64,000 bases of DNA from NCBI GenBank assembly GCA_029856155.1, contig JAHQWL010000052.1, positions 62,001 to 126,000 on the forward strand, written 5' to 3'. Under the pieces are notes generated by a model. It was not told the DNA's origin. It made no database searches and was given only the letters and a program-made list of their open reading frames with translations. The DNA comes from Promethearchaeia archaeon (GTDB lineage: Archaea > Asgardarchaeota > Lokiarchaeia > Sigyniarchaeales > SOKP01). Made by a program: the position numbers and the translations under genes. This document shows, piece after piece, positions 37,764 to 47,121 of the stretch (position 1 is its first letter; every line of letters starts with the position of its first letter).

Positions 37764-38870
37764 TTAATTATAGCTCGTTGCTAAAGTAAGAATATTAAAA
37801 TTTAACTCTAATTTTGAACTATTTAGAATCGCTTCTTGTAAAATGTTACCTTCTTTTGATAGTGGTAATTTTTTTGACTTAGCAACCCCTTCCATTAGTT
37901 TCTCTCTTTCAATATCTAAAAAACCCATTTCTATAGCATTCTTAATTATTAAATTTAATACTAATAATTGAAATTGCTCTTGAATAGCATCCCAAATCAA
38001 CCCCATCTCTTTTAATTGAAGGGTTATTTCTTCAGCCATAATGTCTAGATCATAAATCATGTCGTAAATACCTTCTTGGAGGTTAATTATTTCGTCTATT
38101 AATTTATCCTTGATGAGTCTGAGGGTTGTGGTACCTAATAAATCTTCTTCATGGAAATAAAAATCATTTTTCTCACGTTTAATCAAATAAAAACCAAAAT
38201 CATCTTTTATTAGTTTTACTCTAGCAAGATAATTAATTGCTTCTTTTGAGACTTTATGGATTATGCAGAATTGATCCAAATCAATTTTGTATCCTGCAAA
38301 TTTTTGAGTATTCTTCTCATCTAAATGCCAATACTTTCTAGCTAAAGCGCCTTGGCCGAGAATAGAGTTGTAGAAGATATAAAAAAGTGATAAATAAAGA
38401 TCTCGATCTTGCTGTAATTCAAAAAAATTATCTCCTATTTTGGATATAATTCTTACAATATGAATTATAAATGGATCTTCTACATTAATCACTTTATAAA
38501 AATTTATTAAATTTTCAAGCTTTCTGACGTTTTCTTTTAATTCATTAACTATAAATACTTCATCTTTTAGCTTTAAGGGAGTTTCTCCTAGCTTTTCAAA
38601 CCCTTTTTCTGTTATTACATAACTTCTATATTGTTTATTTGTAGTTTTATCTGTAATTAAGCGTTGTTCAATATTTTTGTTTTTTCTATGAAGATTCAAA
38701 TATTTAGAGACTGTAGATCTGCTTAAATTTGAATATTTCACTAAATTAGTAAATCTTTGTGGTCCTAGATTTCTAAGAATAAATAATATTCTCCTACTAT
38801 TATCTTCAATATTACCAGATTTCTTTAATAATTCAATCTTTAATTTTTTAGAGATATTCCAAGTTTCCAT
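37764..38870 (-). CDS. Winged-helix transcriptional regulator with large C-terminal domain
   Basis: The 368-residue protein has an N-terminal winged helix (about residues 22-95: ILFILRNLGPQRFTNLVKYSNLSRSTVSKYLNL, then SYVITEKGFEKLGE). The rest is helical with no known family, perhaps a ligand-sensing domain. A TATA-like run directly upstream suggests a short-leader or leaderless transcript. Confidence 0.7.
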   Translation of the reverse strand: METWNISKKLKIELLKKSGNIEDNSRRILFILRNLGPQRFTNLVKYSNLSRSTVSKYLNLHRKNKNIEQRLITDKTTNKQYRSYVITEKGFEKLGETPLKLKDEVFIVNELKENVRKLENLINFYKVINVEDPFIIHIVRIISKIGDNFFELQQDRDLYLSLFYIFYNSILGQGALARKYWHLDEKNTQKFAGYKIDLDQFCIIHKVSKEAINYLARVKLIKDDFGFYLIKREKNDFYFHEEDLLGTTTLRLIKDKLIDEIINLQEGIYDMIYDLDIMAEEITLQLKEMGLIWDAIQEQFQLLVLNLIIKNAIEMGFLDIEREKLMEGVAKSKKLPLSKEGNILQEAILNSSKLELNFNILTLATSYN

Positions 38871-38884
38871 AATTGCAAAGTATA

Positions 38885-38910
38885 AGATAATATATATAAA
38901 TTTATACTTT
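38885..38910 (-). promoter_or_regulatory. Putative TATA box of the winged-helix regulator
   Basis: On the minus strand the sequence reads AAATTTATATATATTATC about 20-35 bases before the start codon at 38870. This is an archaeal TATA-like element. Confidence 0.35.
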
Positions 38911-39061
38911 TTTTCTGGACTTAGACTAAAAAAGGTTGAAAAAACAAATATATGTAAATTTAGTATATATTAAGGATATTATTAAGTAAAATTTTATAAA
39001 TTCGAATTTTAATGTTAGAAATTGGAAAATAATTAAAAATTAATTAAAAAATTTTAAGGAA

Positions 39062-39259
39062 ATGACAATAGAAGATCCCAATATATTGAAGAGAATAAAG
39101 ATCATTGAAGAAAGGTTAGATAAAATTGAGCAAAGAATTTTAAATCTAGAACATAGAATAGGTAGGGGTCTAACACCACCACTACCAAAACCGGGTCCTA
39201 TACACCCTCCAGGACCTCCTGATCGACCCGGACCTCCTCCAGAACCTTTTCGATTTTAA
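39062..39259 (+). CDS. Mini-protein: coiled coil plus polyproline tail
   Basis: The 65-residue protein has a heptad-like helix (residues 5-35, RIKIIEERLDKIEQRILNLEH) and a tail with 14 prolines in its last 30 residues (PPLPKPGP, PPGPPDRPGPPPEP). Polyproline of this kind is the ligand type of profilin and SH3-like modules in eukaryotes, and Asgard archaea encode profilins. It sits directly before a ubiquitin-like gene. Function unknown. Confidence 0.6.
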   Translation: MTIEDPNILKRIKIIEERLDKIEQRILNLEHRIGRGLTPPLPKPGPIHPPGPPDRPGPPPEPFRF

Positions 39260-39417
39260 AAAACCTTCTAAAATTTATATAGAATATAAATTTAGCCATC
39301 TCCCCATTATATAAACTGAAGTTCGGAATATTGAACGAAAATCCTTAATTTATCGGTTGGATAATTTATAACTAATTCAAATTAATTTAAAAAATATTAA
39401 AAAGTGTGTGATTAAAA

Positions 39418-39672
39418 ATTACGCAATATCGTTTCAGACTTACTGGTGTTCCTCCAGATCAAGCTATAAAACTAATAGAATTAGATCCTAACAATTCTAT
39501 AGCAGAAATTAAAAAGACTGTACAGCGAGAGTATAAATTAAATCCAATTTTAGCCATACAATTCATTTTTAAAGGGAAAGTGCTACCTGACCAACTAAAA
39601 TTTGCAAAGATTGGAATTCATCCAAAAAAAGACGTAATTACTGTTATGGCTACGCAAGCTGGTGGATTTTAG
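39418..39672 (+). CDS. Ubiquitin-like protein ending in Gly-Gly-Phe, ATT start
   Basis: The 84-residue protein has a beta-grasp pattern: an N-terminal strand (QYRFRLTG), a second strand, the helix SIAEIKKTVQREYKL, then IQFIFKGKVLPDQL like the ubiquitin segment QRLIFAGKQL, a KIGIHPKKDVITV strand, and a C-terminal ATQAGGF. The diglycine followed by one residue is the precursor form needing removal of Phe before activation. The frame has no ATG, GTG or TTG start. GTGAT at 39408-39412 is followed by five bases and then ATT. A partner E1-like gene lies at 24.6 kb. Confidence 0.8.
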   Translation: MTQYRFRLTGVPPDQAIKLIELDPNNSIAEIKKTVQREYKLNPILAIQFIFKGKVLPDQLKFAKIGIHPKKDVITVMATQAGGF

Positions 39673-39725
39673 TAATCTGAGCTACTTAATAGGATAAGTA
39701 TTTATCACGGGGTTATTAAGAGAAA

Positions 39726-39765
39726 ATAGCCGGCTTTTTTTCTCTTTTTTTCTTTTTTTATTTTT
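39726..39765 (+). terminator. T-rich terminator after the ubiquitin-like gene
   Basis: A short GC stretch (TAGCCGGC) is followed by several T6-T7 runs from 39735 to 39765, a typical archaeal T-rich terminator. It overlaps the end of the convergent membrane-protein gene. Confidence 0.5.
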
Positions 39766-41140
39766 CTGAAGTATTTTCCTTATCAATTGATGGTGTTAAT
39801 TCTTCATCAGGTTTAGATTCTGTCTCTTCCGGTTTTTCCTCTTTAATCTTTATATTTTTTGTAACAAGAAAATTTTGGAGCTCTTCAATTCCTACTTTAT
39901 CTTTATCTAAAAATCTCTTATCTACTAGATATTCACTGAATTCCTTTACTACTAAAGCTACGTCTTCTGGGTAATAACGCTTTCTAATAAGAAAACCTTT
40001 ACGCTCTAAAGAATGTTCAGAATAATACCAATAAAAAATTACTGTTATTAGTGTTATCATGAAATTATTTATGAGATTAATTTGATTTCGGTTAGCAAAA
40101 ACTCCTGTGAGACTTCCTGCACCTGTAATCATAATAATTTGTCCTTCAATATATAAGACTGTAAAAGCAAAGAGGAAGAAAGCCATATTGTTAGAATTAA
40201 ACAGGAAGGAATCATAAACTTTTTCTCCTAAACCCCTCAGGACCATAATTGCGGTAAAAACCAAGAGTATGATATCAATCAGTCCTGAAACAATATCAGG
40301 TTCTGTAGAGGCTTGAGTAATATTTAGTAATGCGTTAAAGAAACTAAACGATCTAAACCAGAGTAAAATCCAGATTAGAATATAGAACATGGAACTATAT
40401 GAATTCGTTGAACTAATTTTTTTACTTCTTATGTATAATGTAATTAAACGCCATGAGGTAATAATTAAGATTATAAGAACAACTATACTACTTGCAATAA
40501 GTAAGGTTCTAGGACCTCCAGCGGGAAATTCAAGTAAAAATCCATAAAAAGTGGCTAATTCAATCAAAACAGGTATAATCAAGGCTAAAATTAAAAGAAT
40601 TATACAGATTAATTCCTTTTTTTTTGAAGATCCATATTTATCTATTATTTTATTATTTACTTTATCAGAAATATCATCGAAACCTTTTCTTAAAAAAAGG
40701 ATTTGAATAAGGTTCCACCCAAAGTAAATAATTATGAAAAGAGCTGGAAGAATTATATCCCATCCAAGAAATTGAATAGGTAATTCAGTAGACGTACCAA
40801 TCAGAAAATAGGGAAGTATAATAAAAAAACTAATAAAAAAATTGATTGTAAAACAAATTAGTTTCCATTTATCGAATTTTTTTTCAGGACCAAAAAGATA
40901 TTTATTTAATTGAGGAATTAATCCCTCAAACATTAATAAGATAAAAGTTATAGCCAAAACTGTTGCTAAAAACAATATTAAATTTCCAAAAATTTCGTTC
41001 GGAATAAGACTTAAAAGACTAATTAATAAGGATGCTATAAAGAAAATTATCGTGTATAAGAAATGAGAATTATTAAAGATCATATGAAAGTGCTTATCTA
41101 ACAGAGCTTGAACTTTATTTCCAAATTGTTTTAAATTCAT
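39758..41140 (-). CDS. Polytopic membrane protein
   Basis: The 460-residue protein has about ten membrane helices and a charged cytoplasmic C-terminal region of about 70 residues ending in Glu/Lys-rich sequence (KIKEEKPEETESKPDEEL). No transporter motif was recognised. It converges with the ubiquitin-like gene at its 3' end. Confidence 0.7.
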   Translation of the reverse strand: MNLKQFGNKVQALLDKHFHMIFNNSHFLYTIIFFIASLLISLLSLIPNEIFGNLILFLATVLAITFILLMFEGLIPQLNKYLFGPEKKFDKWKLICFTINFFISFFIILPYFLIGTSTELPIQFLGWDIILPALFIIIYFGWNLIQILFLRKGFDDISDKVNNKIIDKYGSSKKKELICIILLILALIIPVLIELATFYGFLLEFPAGGPRTLLIASSIVVLIILIITSWRLITLYIRSKKISSTNSYSSMFYILIWILLWFRSFSFFNALLNITQASTEPDIVSGLIDIILLVFTAIMVLRGLGEKVYDSFLFNSNNMAFFLFAFTVLYIEGQIIMITGAGSLTGVFANRNQINLINNFMITLITVIFYWYYSEHSLERKGFLIRKRYYPEDVALVVKEFSEYLVDKRFLDKDKVGIEELQNFLVTKNIKIKEEKPEETESKPDEELTPSIDKENTSEK

Positions 41141-41316
41141 TAAATTTCACTTTTTTGAATTATTGATATTAATTTTAAATTATGATTTCTTTTCATTTTA
41201 GTAATTCTTGCTTTAATTTATTTTTAAGCATTATTATAAAAGGTTCTTTCAATGAGTTATAAATAAAATCAAAAAAGATCTTGAGAGAATCACATCTAAT
41301 TATAAGATTCGTGTAC

Positions 41317-41742
41317 TTATCTTTCTATAATTAATAAATCTTTAAATTTTTCATATTTTGAAGCTAAAATATTCATAATTTCTTTAGAAAAAGATTTGAA
41401 ATGTGATATTTCTCCATTAAAATCTTTTAGAATATCTTCATAATTTTTCAAGAAGTTTTCAATTATGGTTTCAGAAAACTTTTCTAACTGTTTTTTATCA
41501 ATATTTTCATTATCACATTTAAGTACAAGATGATATTGAGATTTATGAGTGTAGAAAAAAAAGATAGAACGATCTAACGTTATGAATTTCAAGCTTTCTT
41601 TAAATTCTCGTTTTGTAAACTTGCAGATAATATCAAAGTAGCTTGCGAGGGTTTGTTCATCATCTAATATTTCATTATCTACGAGATTTTGATAAAACAA
41701 TGCGATTCCTGCCTGATCAATTATCATTAATTCCTGAATCAT
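41317..41742 (-). CDS. Longin-like small protein
   Basis: The 141-residue protein begins MIQELMIIDQAGIALFYQNL, then has the helix YFDIICKFTKREF, the strands LKFITLDRSIFFFYTHKSQYHLVLK and two helices. This is the order of a longin domain. Longin and roadblock proteins regulate small GTPases in Asgard archaea. The fold is assigned by pattern alone. Confidence 0.6.
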   Translation of the reverse strand: MIQELMIIDQAGIALFYQNLVDNEILDDEQTLASYFDIICKFTKREFKESLKFITLDRSIFFFYTHKSQYHLVLKCDNENIDKKQLEKFSETIIENFLKNYEDILKDFNGEISHFKSFSKEIMNILASKYEKFKDLLIIER

Positions 41743-41965
41743 GTCGAATAACTTTCAAATATAATTTTTAGTTAATGTTAAACTTCAATTTTTCACTGAC
41801 TTATGAAACGAATTATTTTTATACTTTTTTTGAATAAAAAGAATTCTATATCTCTTATCCTCTAGCATTAATTACACATAACTAGTATTTAAAAACTATG
41901 AATTTTAAACCAAAGCTTTCTGATAGAATTATTAATAATGAATTTATTTTATTGCTGAGATAAAA

Positions 41966-42154
41966 ATGGCTTGGGGCGGTTCGTTAAATAAAAAGGGATC
42001 TGATCATATTAGGATTTTAAGAGAAGCAGATAAGGTGATTGGTTTCCTAGAAAGGATTAGAAGTGAGTTACAATCTGATGAGCAGGTTCACATCTCCAAA
42101 ACTATTGAAATAATTACAAGTTATATTTCAAAAATCTCAGAAGGGAAAGAATAA
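41966..42154 (+). CDS. Small hypothetical protein
   Basis: The 62-residue protein starts MAWGGSLNKKGSDHIRI and is then a single charged helix-rich domain. GAGAT lies four bases before the ATG, which supports translation. Its stop is four bases from the convergent maturation protease gene. No family recognised. Confidence 0.55.
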   Translation: MAWGGSLNKKGSDHIRILREADKVIGFLERIRSELQSDEQVHISKTIEIITSYISKISEGKE

Positions 42155-42158
42155 GGCT

Positions 42159-42728
42159 TTATATTTGCTTCATAATTTCTTTTAAGATATCAATAATACG
42201 ATTTGCTGCTTTTTGAATTGTATTTGAGAGGTTGAATTCAAAGAACGGAAGATCAATATTTTTATTACGATCCTCAAGTGTAATTTCAGCTTCTTTATAC
42301 AAATTTAGCTCAGAGAAACCTTCTAGACTCTCTGGTACGATCCCAATCATAAAAACTGTTAATTCTGGTAATTTTCCTAATAATAAATCAATGACAATAT
42401 GAATTGGTATAGTATGAGTTGAAATTGGAACATATTCTTTAATATTTTCCCTTTCAATTATAGCTACAGTACCAGGGGGTTTGTTTAAAGTACAAGTGTC
42501 TAAAAGAATTAGATGGGATGCTTGGAAGTCTATAACCTCATCAATTCTACTCATTGGATCAATTCCAGCATTAATAAATAGAAATTTATCATTTGAATAA
42601 TTTAAAAGTTCACTGATGATATATGGCCCAAAACCATCATCATTTAATTTTTCTTCTCCTATACCCATAAATACAACTTTCATAGCATCTTTTAAGTTAA
42701 ATAATAGCTTTTCAAGCATTTCTTTCAT
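42159..42728 (-). CDS. Hydrogenase maturation protease (HycI/HybD family)
   Basis: The 189-residue protein contains MGIGEEKLNDDGFGP (the metal-contacting Asp-containing N-terminal loop), a middle Asp in HLILLDTC and the HTIPIHIVIDLL segment with a conserved His. This is the pattern of M52 endopeptidases that trim the C-terminus of [NiFe]-hydrogenase large subunits. No hydrogenase genes lie in this window. Confidence 0.8.
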   Translation of the reverse strand: MKEMLEKLLFNLKDAMKVVFMGIGEEKLNDDGFGPYIISELLNYSNDKFLFINAGIDPMSRIDEVIDFQASHLILLDTCTLNKPPGTVAIIERENIKEYVPISTHTIPIHIVIDLLLGKLPELTVFMIGIVPESLEGFSELNLYKEAEITLEDRNKNIDLPFFEFNLSNTIQKAANRIIDILKEIMKQI

Positions 42729-42874
42729 ATTTACATAAATTTTTGATATTTTAAAACACCTATGTAAAAATTAGCAAATTAAAAAACAAGTAATACATTA
42801 ATTAATAATTAATTACATTAAAATTACATTCTCGCTAATGATAATCTCTCCAAAATCAAAAAGGATGATCATAT

Positions 42875-44731
42875 TTGGATACAAAAAATAAAGAAGGCAC
42901 TATTTCTAAAAAAGAATTCCAAGAAATTATAAATAATTTAGATATTGGATATTTTAAAGGTGAATTAAATGGAAAGTTATTAATCCATAATAGTGCCATT
43001 AATAAGATCATTGGCATCGATCCATCACTAGATTTGACTGGATCTTATTCATCACAATTTTCCTCTGATCCCGAAGTTTTAGAGAGGTACCATAATGATT
43101 TAAAGAAAAATAGGCATGTTAAAGATTTTATTATGAAAATAAGGAACCCTAAAGGGCAATTTCTTTATATTCAATTCAATTCACATCTAATTGAAGATGG
43201 TGACCAACTGCTTGTAGAAGGAACTGTAATTGATGTAACAGAAAAATACCTTCTAGAACGTAACTTAATGGATACTGAAAAAAAGTTTAATTTGATTGCT
43301 AATAATACTAACGACTTAATTGCTATCTTAAATCAAGATTTTGAGTATATATTTATCAATGAAAATGCTTATTACTCGGTATTAGGATATAAAAAGGAAG
43401 AGGTGCTTGGAAAAAGACCGAGAGAGTTCAACCATCCCGACGATCTCAAACGTGTTTCTAATGCAATAAAACAAGGTTTATTAGAGGGAATAGTACAAGA
43501 AGAATTCCGTATTAAGCATAAGGATGGACACTATATTTGGGTGGAAACAAAAGGCAAATATTTAATGGAAGACAATAAGCTAAAGGGAGTTATAATGATT
43601 TCAAGAGATATCACTAATCGAAAGAATAGTGAGAAGAAAATACAGGAATCTGAAAGAAAATATCGTTCTTTATTTGAATCCAGTACTGATGGGATTTATT
43701 CAGCAGATATGGAAGGTAATTTTATCGAATTTAACAAAGCCTTTCTTAAAATGCTGGGCTATTCGAAAGAACAACTCTTGAATTTAAATTTACGCCAGAT
43801 AACACCATCAAAATGGTATGAAATCGAAGATAACATGCTTTTTACGCACTTAGCTGTTGGTGAAAGTAAAATCTATGAAAAGGAATATGTGCAAAAGAAT
43901 GGTACGATCCTTCCTGTAAGTGTTAGATTTTGGATTTTACAAGATGAACAAGATGATCCGTATAGAATTTGGGCAATTGTGAGAGATATTACTGAACATA
44001 AACAAATTGAACAAGAACTAATAGAAATTAACAAATTAAAATCTGAGTTTTTAAGAAGAGCTTCTCATGAATTAAAAACGCCACTAGTTTCAATCAAAGG
44101 TTTTTCTGAATTAATACTATCGTCATATTTAGAAGATTTAAATCCTGATATAATTTCAAAATTAGGAGAAATAAATAGTGGGGTTGAACGATTACAAAAT
44201 ATAATTAATGATCTTTTACAAACTTCCAGATTAGAATCAGCAGACTTAAAGCCTAGACTTATTAGAGAAGATTTATCCTTTCTTATTAATTTTTGTGTCG
44301 AAGAACTTCATCCTCTTTCAGCAAAAAGAGAACATTCGATCAATACGGAAATTGAAGATTCTATTATAACAAAATTTGAAAAAGAAGAAATCCATGACGT
44401 AATCTCAAATTTATTGTTGAATGCGATAAAATACACTCCTCAGGGAGGTTGGATAGATGTCAGATCTGAGATAAAAGACGATCTTGTGATTATATCGATA
44501 GAAGATAACGGAATAGGTTTTACGGAAGAAGAAAAAGGTAAGATATTTAAACAATTTGGAAAAGTTGAACGATATGGACAAGGATTAGATTTAGGAATTG
44601 ATGGGACTGGTTTAGGTTTATATATTTCAAAAAGAATTGTAGAATCTCATGGTGGGAAAATTTGGATGGAATCTGAAGGCAAAAATAAAGGAAGCACTTT
44701 TTATTTCTCACTTCCACTTTTAGATGATTAA
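42875..44731 (+). CDS. Soluble PAS-domain histidine kinase
   Basis: The 618-residue protein starts at TTG. Three PAS domains are seen (about 10-125, 130-255 and 258-385), then the HisKA domain with the phospho-acceptor His in RRASHELKTPL. The ATPase domain has the N box NLLLNAIKYTP, DNGIGF and GTGLGLYISK. No membrane helix is present, so it is a cytoplasmic sensor. No response regulator gene is nearby. Confidence 0.85.
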   Translation: MDTKNKEGTISKKEFQEIINNLDIGYFKGELNGKLLIHNSAINKIIGIDPSLDLTGSYSSQFSSDPEVLERYHNDLKKNRHVKDFIMKIRNPKGQFLYIQFNSHLIEDGDQLLVEGTVIDVTEKYLLERNLMDTEKKFNLIANNTNDLIAILNQDFEYIFINENAYYSVLGYKKEEVLGKRPREFNHPDDLKRVSNAIKQGLLEGIVQEEFRIKHKDGHYIWVETKGKYLMEDNKLKGVIMISRDITNRKNSEKKIQESERKYRSLFESSTDGIYSADMEGNFIEFNKAFLKMLGYSKEQLLNLNLRQITPSKWYEIEDNMLFTHLAVGESKIYEKEYVQKNGTILPVSVRFWILQDEQDDPYRIWAIVRDITEHKQIEQELIEINKLKSEFLRRASHELKTPLVSIKGFSELILSSYLEDLNPDIISKLGEINSGVERLQNIINDLLQTSRLESADLKPRLIREDLSFLINFCVEELHPLSAKREHSINTEIEDSIITKFEKEEIHDVISNLLLNAIKYTPQGGWIDVRSEIKDDLVIISIEDNGIGFTEEEKGKIFKQFGKVERYGQGLDLGIDGTGLGLYISKRIVESHGGKIWMESEGKNKGSTFYFSLPLLDD

Positions 44732-44866
44732 TTTTAGAATTTCTTACTTTAAGAACTAAAGGTGAATTTATCTTGAATTTTCGATATTTTAATTGTCTAA
44801 AATTTAAAATAGAGAAAAAGGCATGGAAAAATTCATTAATTATAATAAATTCATAATTAATGTTTT

Positions 44867-45475
44867 ATGACAGAAGATTTACCCGAGAAAATTCAATTAG
44901 AGGGAATAATTGAAGAAGATAAAGTTATAATTACTGATAAAAAGGGAATTGAAGAATTCCATAACATTTCATATATAGGAACTATTGAAAAAGATAATAA
45001 TGGGCAAGAGATTTTAACACTTAGTCCTATTGAGGTATTACTCTTATCTGAAAGGAATAGAATATTATTATGGGAAAGTAATGATAAGAATAAGTTGTTG
45101 TATGACTTTGAAAATATAATAACTTATTTTACTCAATTTGATGATAGATTATGGCATAAATATATAATCTACAGCGATTTAAGAAAAAGGGGATATATTG
45201 TCCGTACAGGTTATGGTGATGGAATCGATTTTCGAGTATATAAGAGAGGAGCTGATTTTGAAAAAGATTCTGCAAAGTTCCTAATATTTCCAGTATTTGA
45301 AGGAAATCCAATTGAATTGAGAGATCTGGATAAGATGTCCAGAGTTGCTATGAGCTCTCGGAAAGATCTGATAGTTGCCACCGTGGATAGGTTAAGTAAA
45401 CCCATTTACTACAGCGTCAAAAAGTTCCAAATTTTAAATAAGGAAGACAATAACAATATAAATAATGCCAGATAG
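44867..45475 (+). CDS. endA: tRNA-splicing endonuclease (EndA-like), catalytic His replaced
   Basis: The 202-residue protein has the EndA fold: an N-terminal domain, then a C-terminal catalytic core with GYGDGIDFRVYKRG (Tyr125), DSAKFLIF and SSRKDLIVATVD (Lys166). In the canonical triad the motif is HSxFLV; here the His position reads Ser135, so His is missing while Tyr and Lys remain. It may be a structural subunit or a variant enzyme. The next gene overlaps its end by 11 bases. The tRNA-Leu intron at 9.3 kb is a possible substrate. Confidence 0.8.
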   Translation: MTEDLPEKIQLEGIIEEDKVIITDKKGIEEFHNISYIGTIEKDNNGQEILTLSPIEVLLLSERNRILLWESNDKNKLLYDFENIITYFTQFDDRLWHKYIIYSDLRKRGYIVRTGYGDGIDFRVYKRGADFEKDSAKFLIFPVFEGNPIELRDLDKMSRVAMSSRKDLIVATVDRLSKPIYYSVKKFQILNKEDNNNINNAR

Positions 45476-47105
45476 ATTTGTTTGTGACACATCAATAATT
45501 TTGAATGGTCAAATTCTTACCCTAATTGAAGATGGTGAGTTGGGGGAAAAACCAGAAATTTTTATATCAAATATTGTTGTTGCGGAAGTTGAATATAGGA
45601 CCAATGTTCATAAAGAAATTGGCTTTTTCGGCTTAAGAGTTCTAAAGGAATTAAGAACTCTTCATGATAAAGGCGAAATTATATTACATATTGTAGGTAA
45701 ACGCCCTTCTAGAGAAGAAATTAAAATGGCTCCAGGGGGGGAATTGGATGCATTGATTAGAGAATATGCAAAAGAGAATAATGCTATTTTAATAACCGCA
45801 GATAGAATACAAGGAGATGTCGGAGAATTTGAAGGATTAGAAGTCCTTTTTGCTTGGGAAAAAAAATCAAAGGAAGAACTCTTACCTATATCTTTAAAGA
45901 TATTAGAATATTTTGATGAGGAAACTATGAGTGTCCATCTCAAACAAAATATACCTCCTTATGCTAAAAAAGGTTCTCCCGGGAGTTGGCGATTACAAAA
46001 AATCAGCGATGCACCAATATCAAATAAGTTGATAGAGGATATTGCAATGGAGATTGCTGAAGTGACTAGAGAAGATCAACATTCATTTATTGAGATTGAA
46101 AAGGAAGGCGCTGTGGTGGCGCAAATGAGGGAATTTAGAATAGTTATTACCCGCCCTCCTTTCTCGAAGGATGTTGAAATTACTGCAGTACGACCTCTTG
46201 TAAGTTTACAATTATCTGATTATTCAATTGATAGTAGATTACAAAAAAGATTGCATAAAGCGGAAGGAATACTTGTATCAGGTCCACCAGGAGCGGGAAA
46301 ATCAACTTTTTCGGCAGCATTAGCAAATTACTATTTAAAACAAGAGAAAGTAGTAAAAACGTTAGAAAGTGTTAGAGACTTACAAGTGGAGCCGGAAATA
46401 ACTCAATATACTAAACTAGAAGGCAACCTTGAGAATTCTGCAGATATTCTTTTACTTGTAAGACCCGATTTTACTATATTTGATGAAGTTAGAACAACAA
46501 AAGATTTCCAAATTTATTCCGACTTTCGCTTATCAGGAGTAGGGATGGTTGGTGTAGTTCATTCATCTTCAGCAATAGATGCGGTTCAAAGATTTATTGG
46601 TCGAATAGAGCTTGGCATGCTTCCATCAATTATAGATACAATAATTTTCATTGAAGGTGGAGATATTTCAACAGTTTTTGTATTAAAAATGACTGTCAAA
46701 GTACCTTATGGTTTCAGAGATAAAGATTTAGCTAGACCTGTAGTAGAAGTAAGAAATTTTAAAAACGATCGCTTAGAATTTGAGATTTATAATTTTGGAA
46801 ATGATGTGGTTGTAAATCCCATAAAAGAGAAATATACTTCAAGAGAAAGAGGAATTCCCTCAAGTCGAATGAAAAAAGATAAAAGAATCGATTTGGATAT
46901 CGATGTTAAAAAACAAAAAATAATACTTAGAGCTAATCCTGAATATGCAAGCCAAAATATCGAAATTTATGCTAACAATCAACAGATTTTTACAGGCTCT
47001 TTAAGCCGTAATAGTGATATATCTCTTTCATTATCAAACAAAGAGGGAAAAAAAATATTTAAAGAATTAAATAATGGGAAAGAAATTTATGCTAAAATAA
47101 AATAG
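45465..47105 (+). CDS. PIN-domain ATPase (PINA/PilT-like family)
   Basis: The 546-residue protein has an N-terminal PIN nuclease domain (Asp in VCDTSIIL, acidic ELDALIREY, then ILITADRI) and a central ATPase with Walker A GPPGAGKST and Walker B-like FTIFDEVRT. The C-terminal region corresponds to the KH-like part of the family. In Sulfolobus such proteins interact with Holliday-junction enzymes; the role here is not established. It overlaps endA by 11 bases. Confidence 0.85.
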   Translation: MPDRFVCDTSIILNGQILTLIEDGELGEKPEIFISNIVVAEVEYRTNVHKEIGFFGLRVLKELRTLHDKGEIILHIVGKRPSREEIKMAPGGELDALIREYAKENNAILITADRIQGDVGEFEGLEVLFAWEKKSKEELLPISLKILEYFDEETMSVHLKQNIPPYAKKGSPGSWRLQKISDAPISNKLIEDIAMEIAEVTREDQHSFIEIEKEGAVVAQMREFRIVITRPPFSKDVEITAVRPLVSLQLSDYSIDSRLQKRLHKAEGILVSGPPGAGKSTFSAALANYYLKQEKVVKTLESVRDLQVEPEITQYTKLEGNLENSADILLLVRPDFTIFDEVRTTKDFQIYSDFRLSGVGMVGVVHSSSAIDAVQRFIGRIELGMLPSIIDTIIFIEGGDISTVFVLKMTVKVPYGFRDKDLARPVVEVRNFKNDRLEFEIYNFGNDVVVNPIKEKYTSRERGIPSSRMKKDKRIDLDIDVKKQKIILRANPEYASQNIEIYANNQQIFTGSLSRNSDISLSLSNKEGKKIFKELNNGKEIYAKIK

Positions 47106-47121
47106 TTCTATTTTAATGAAA

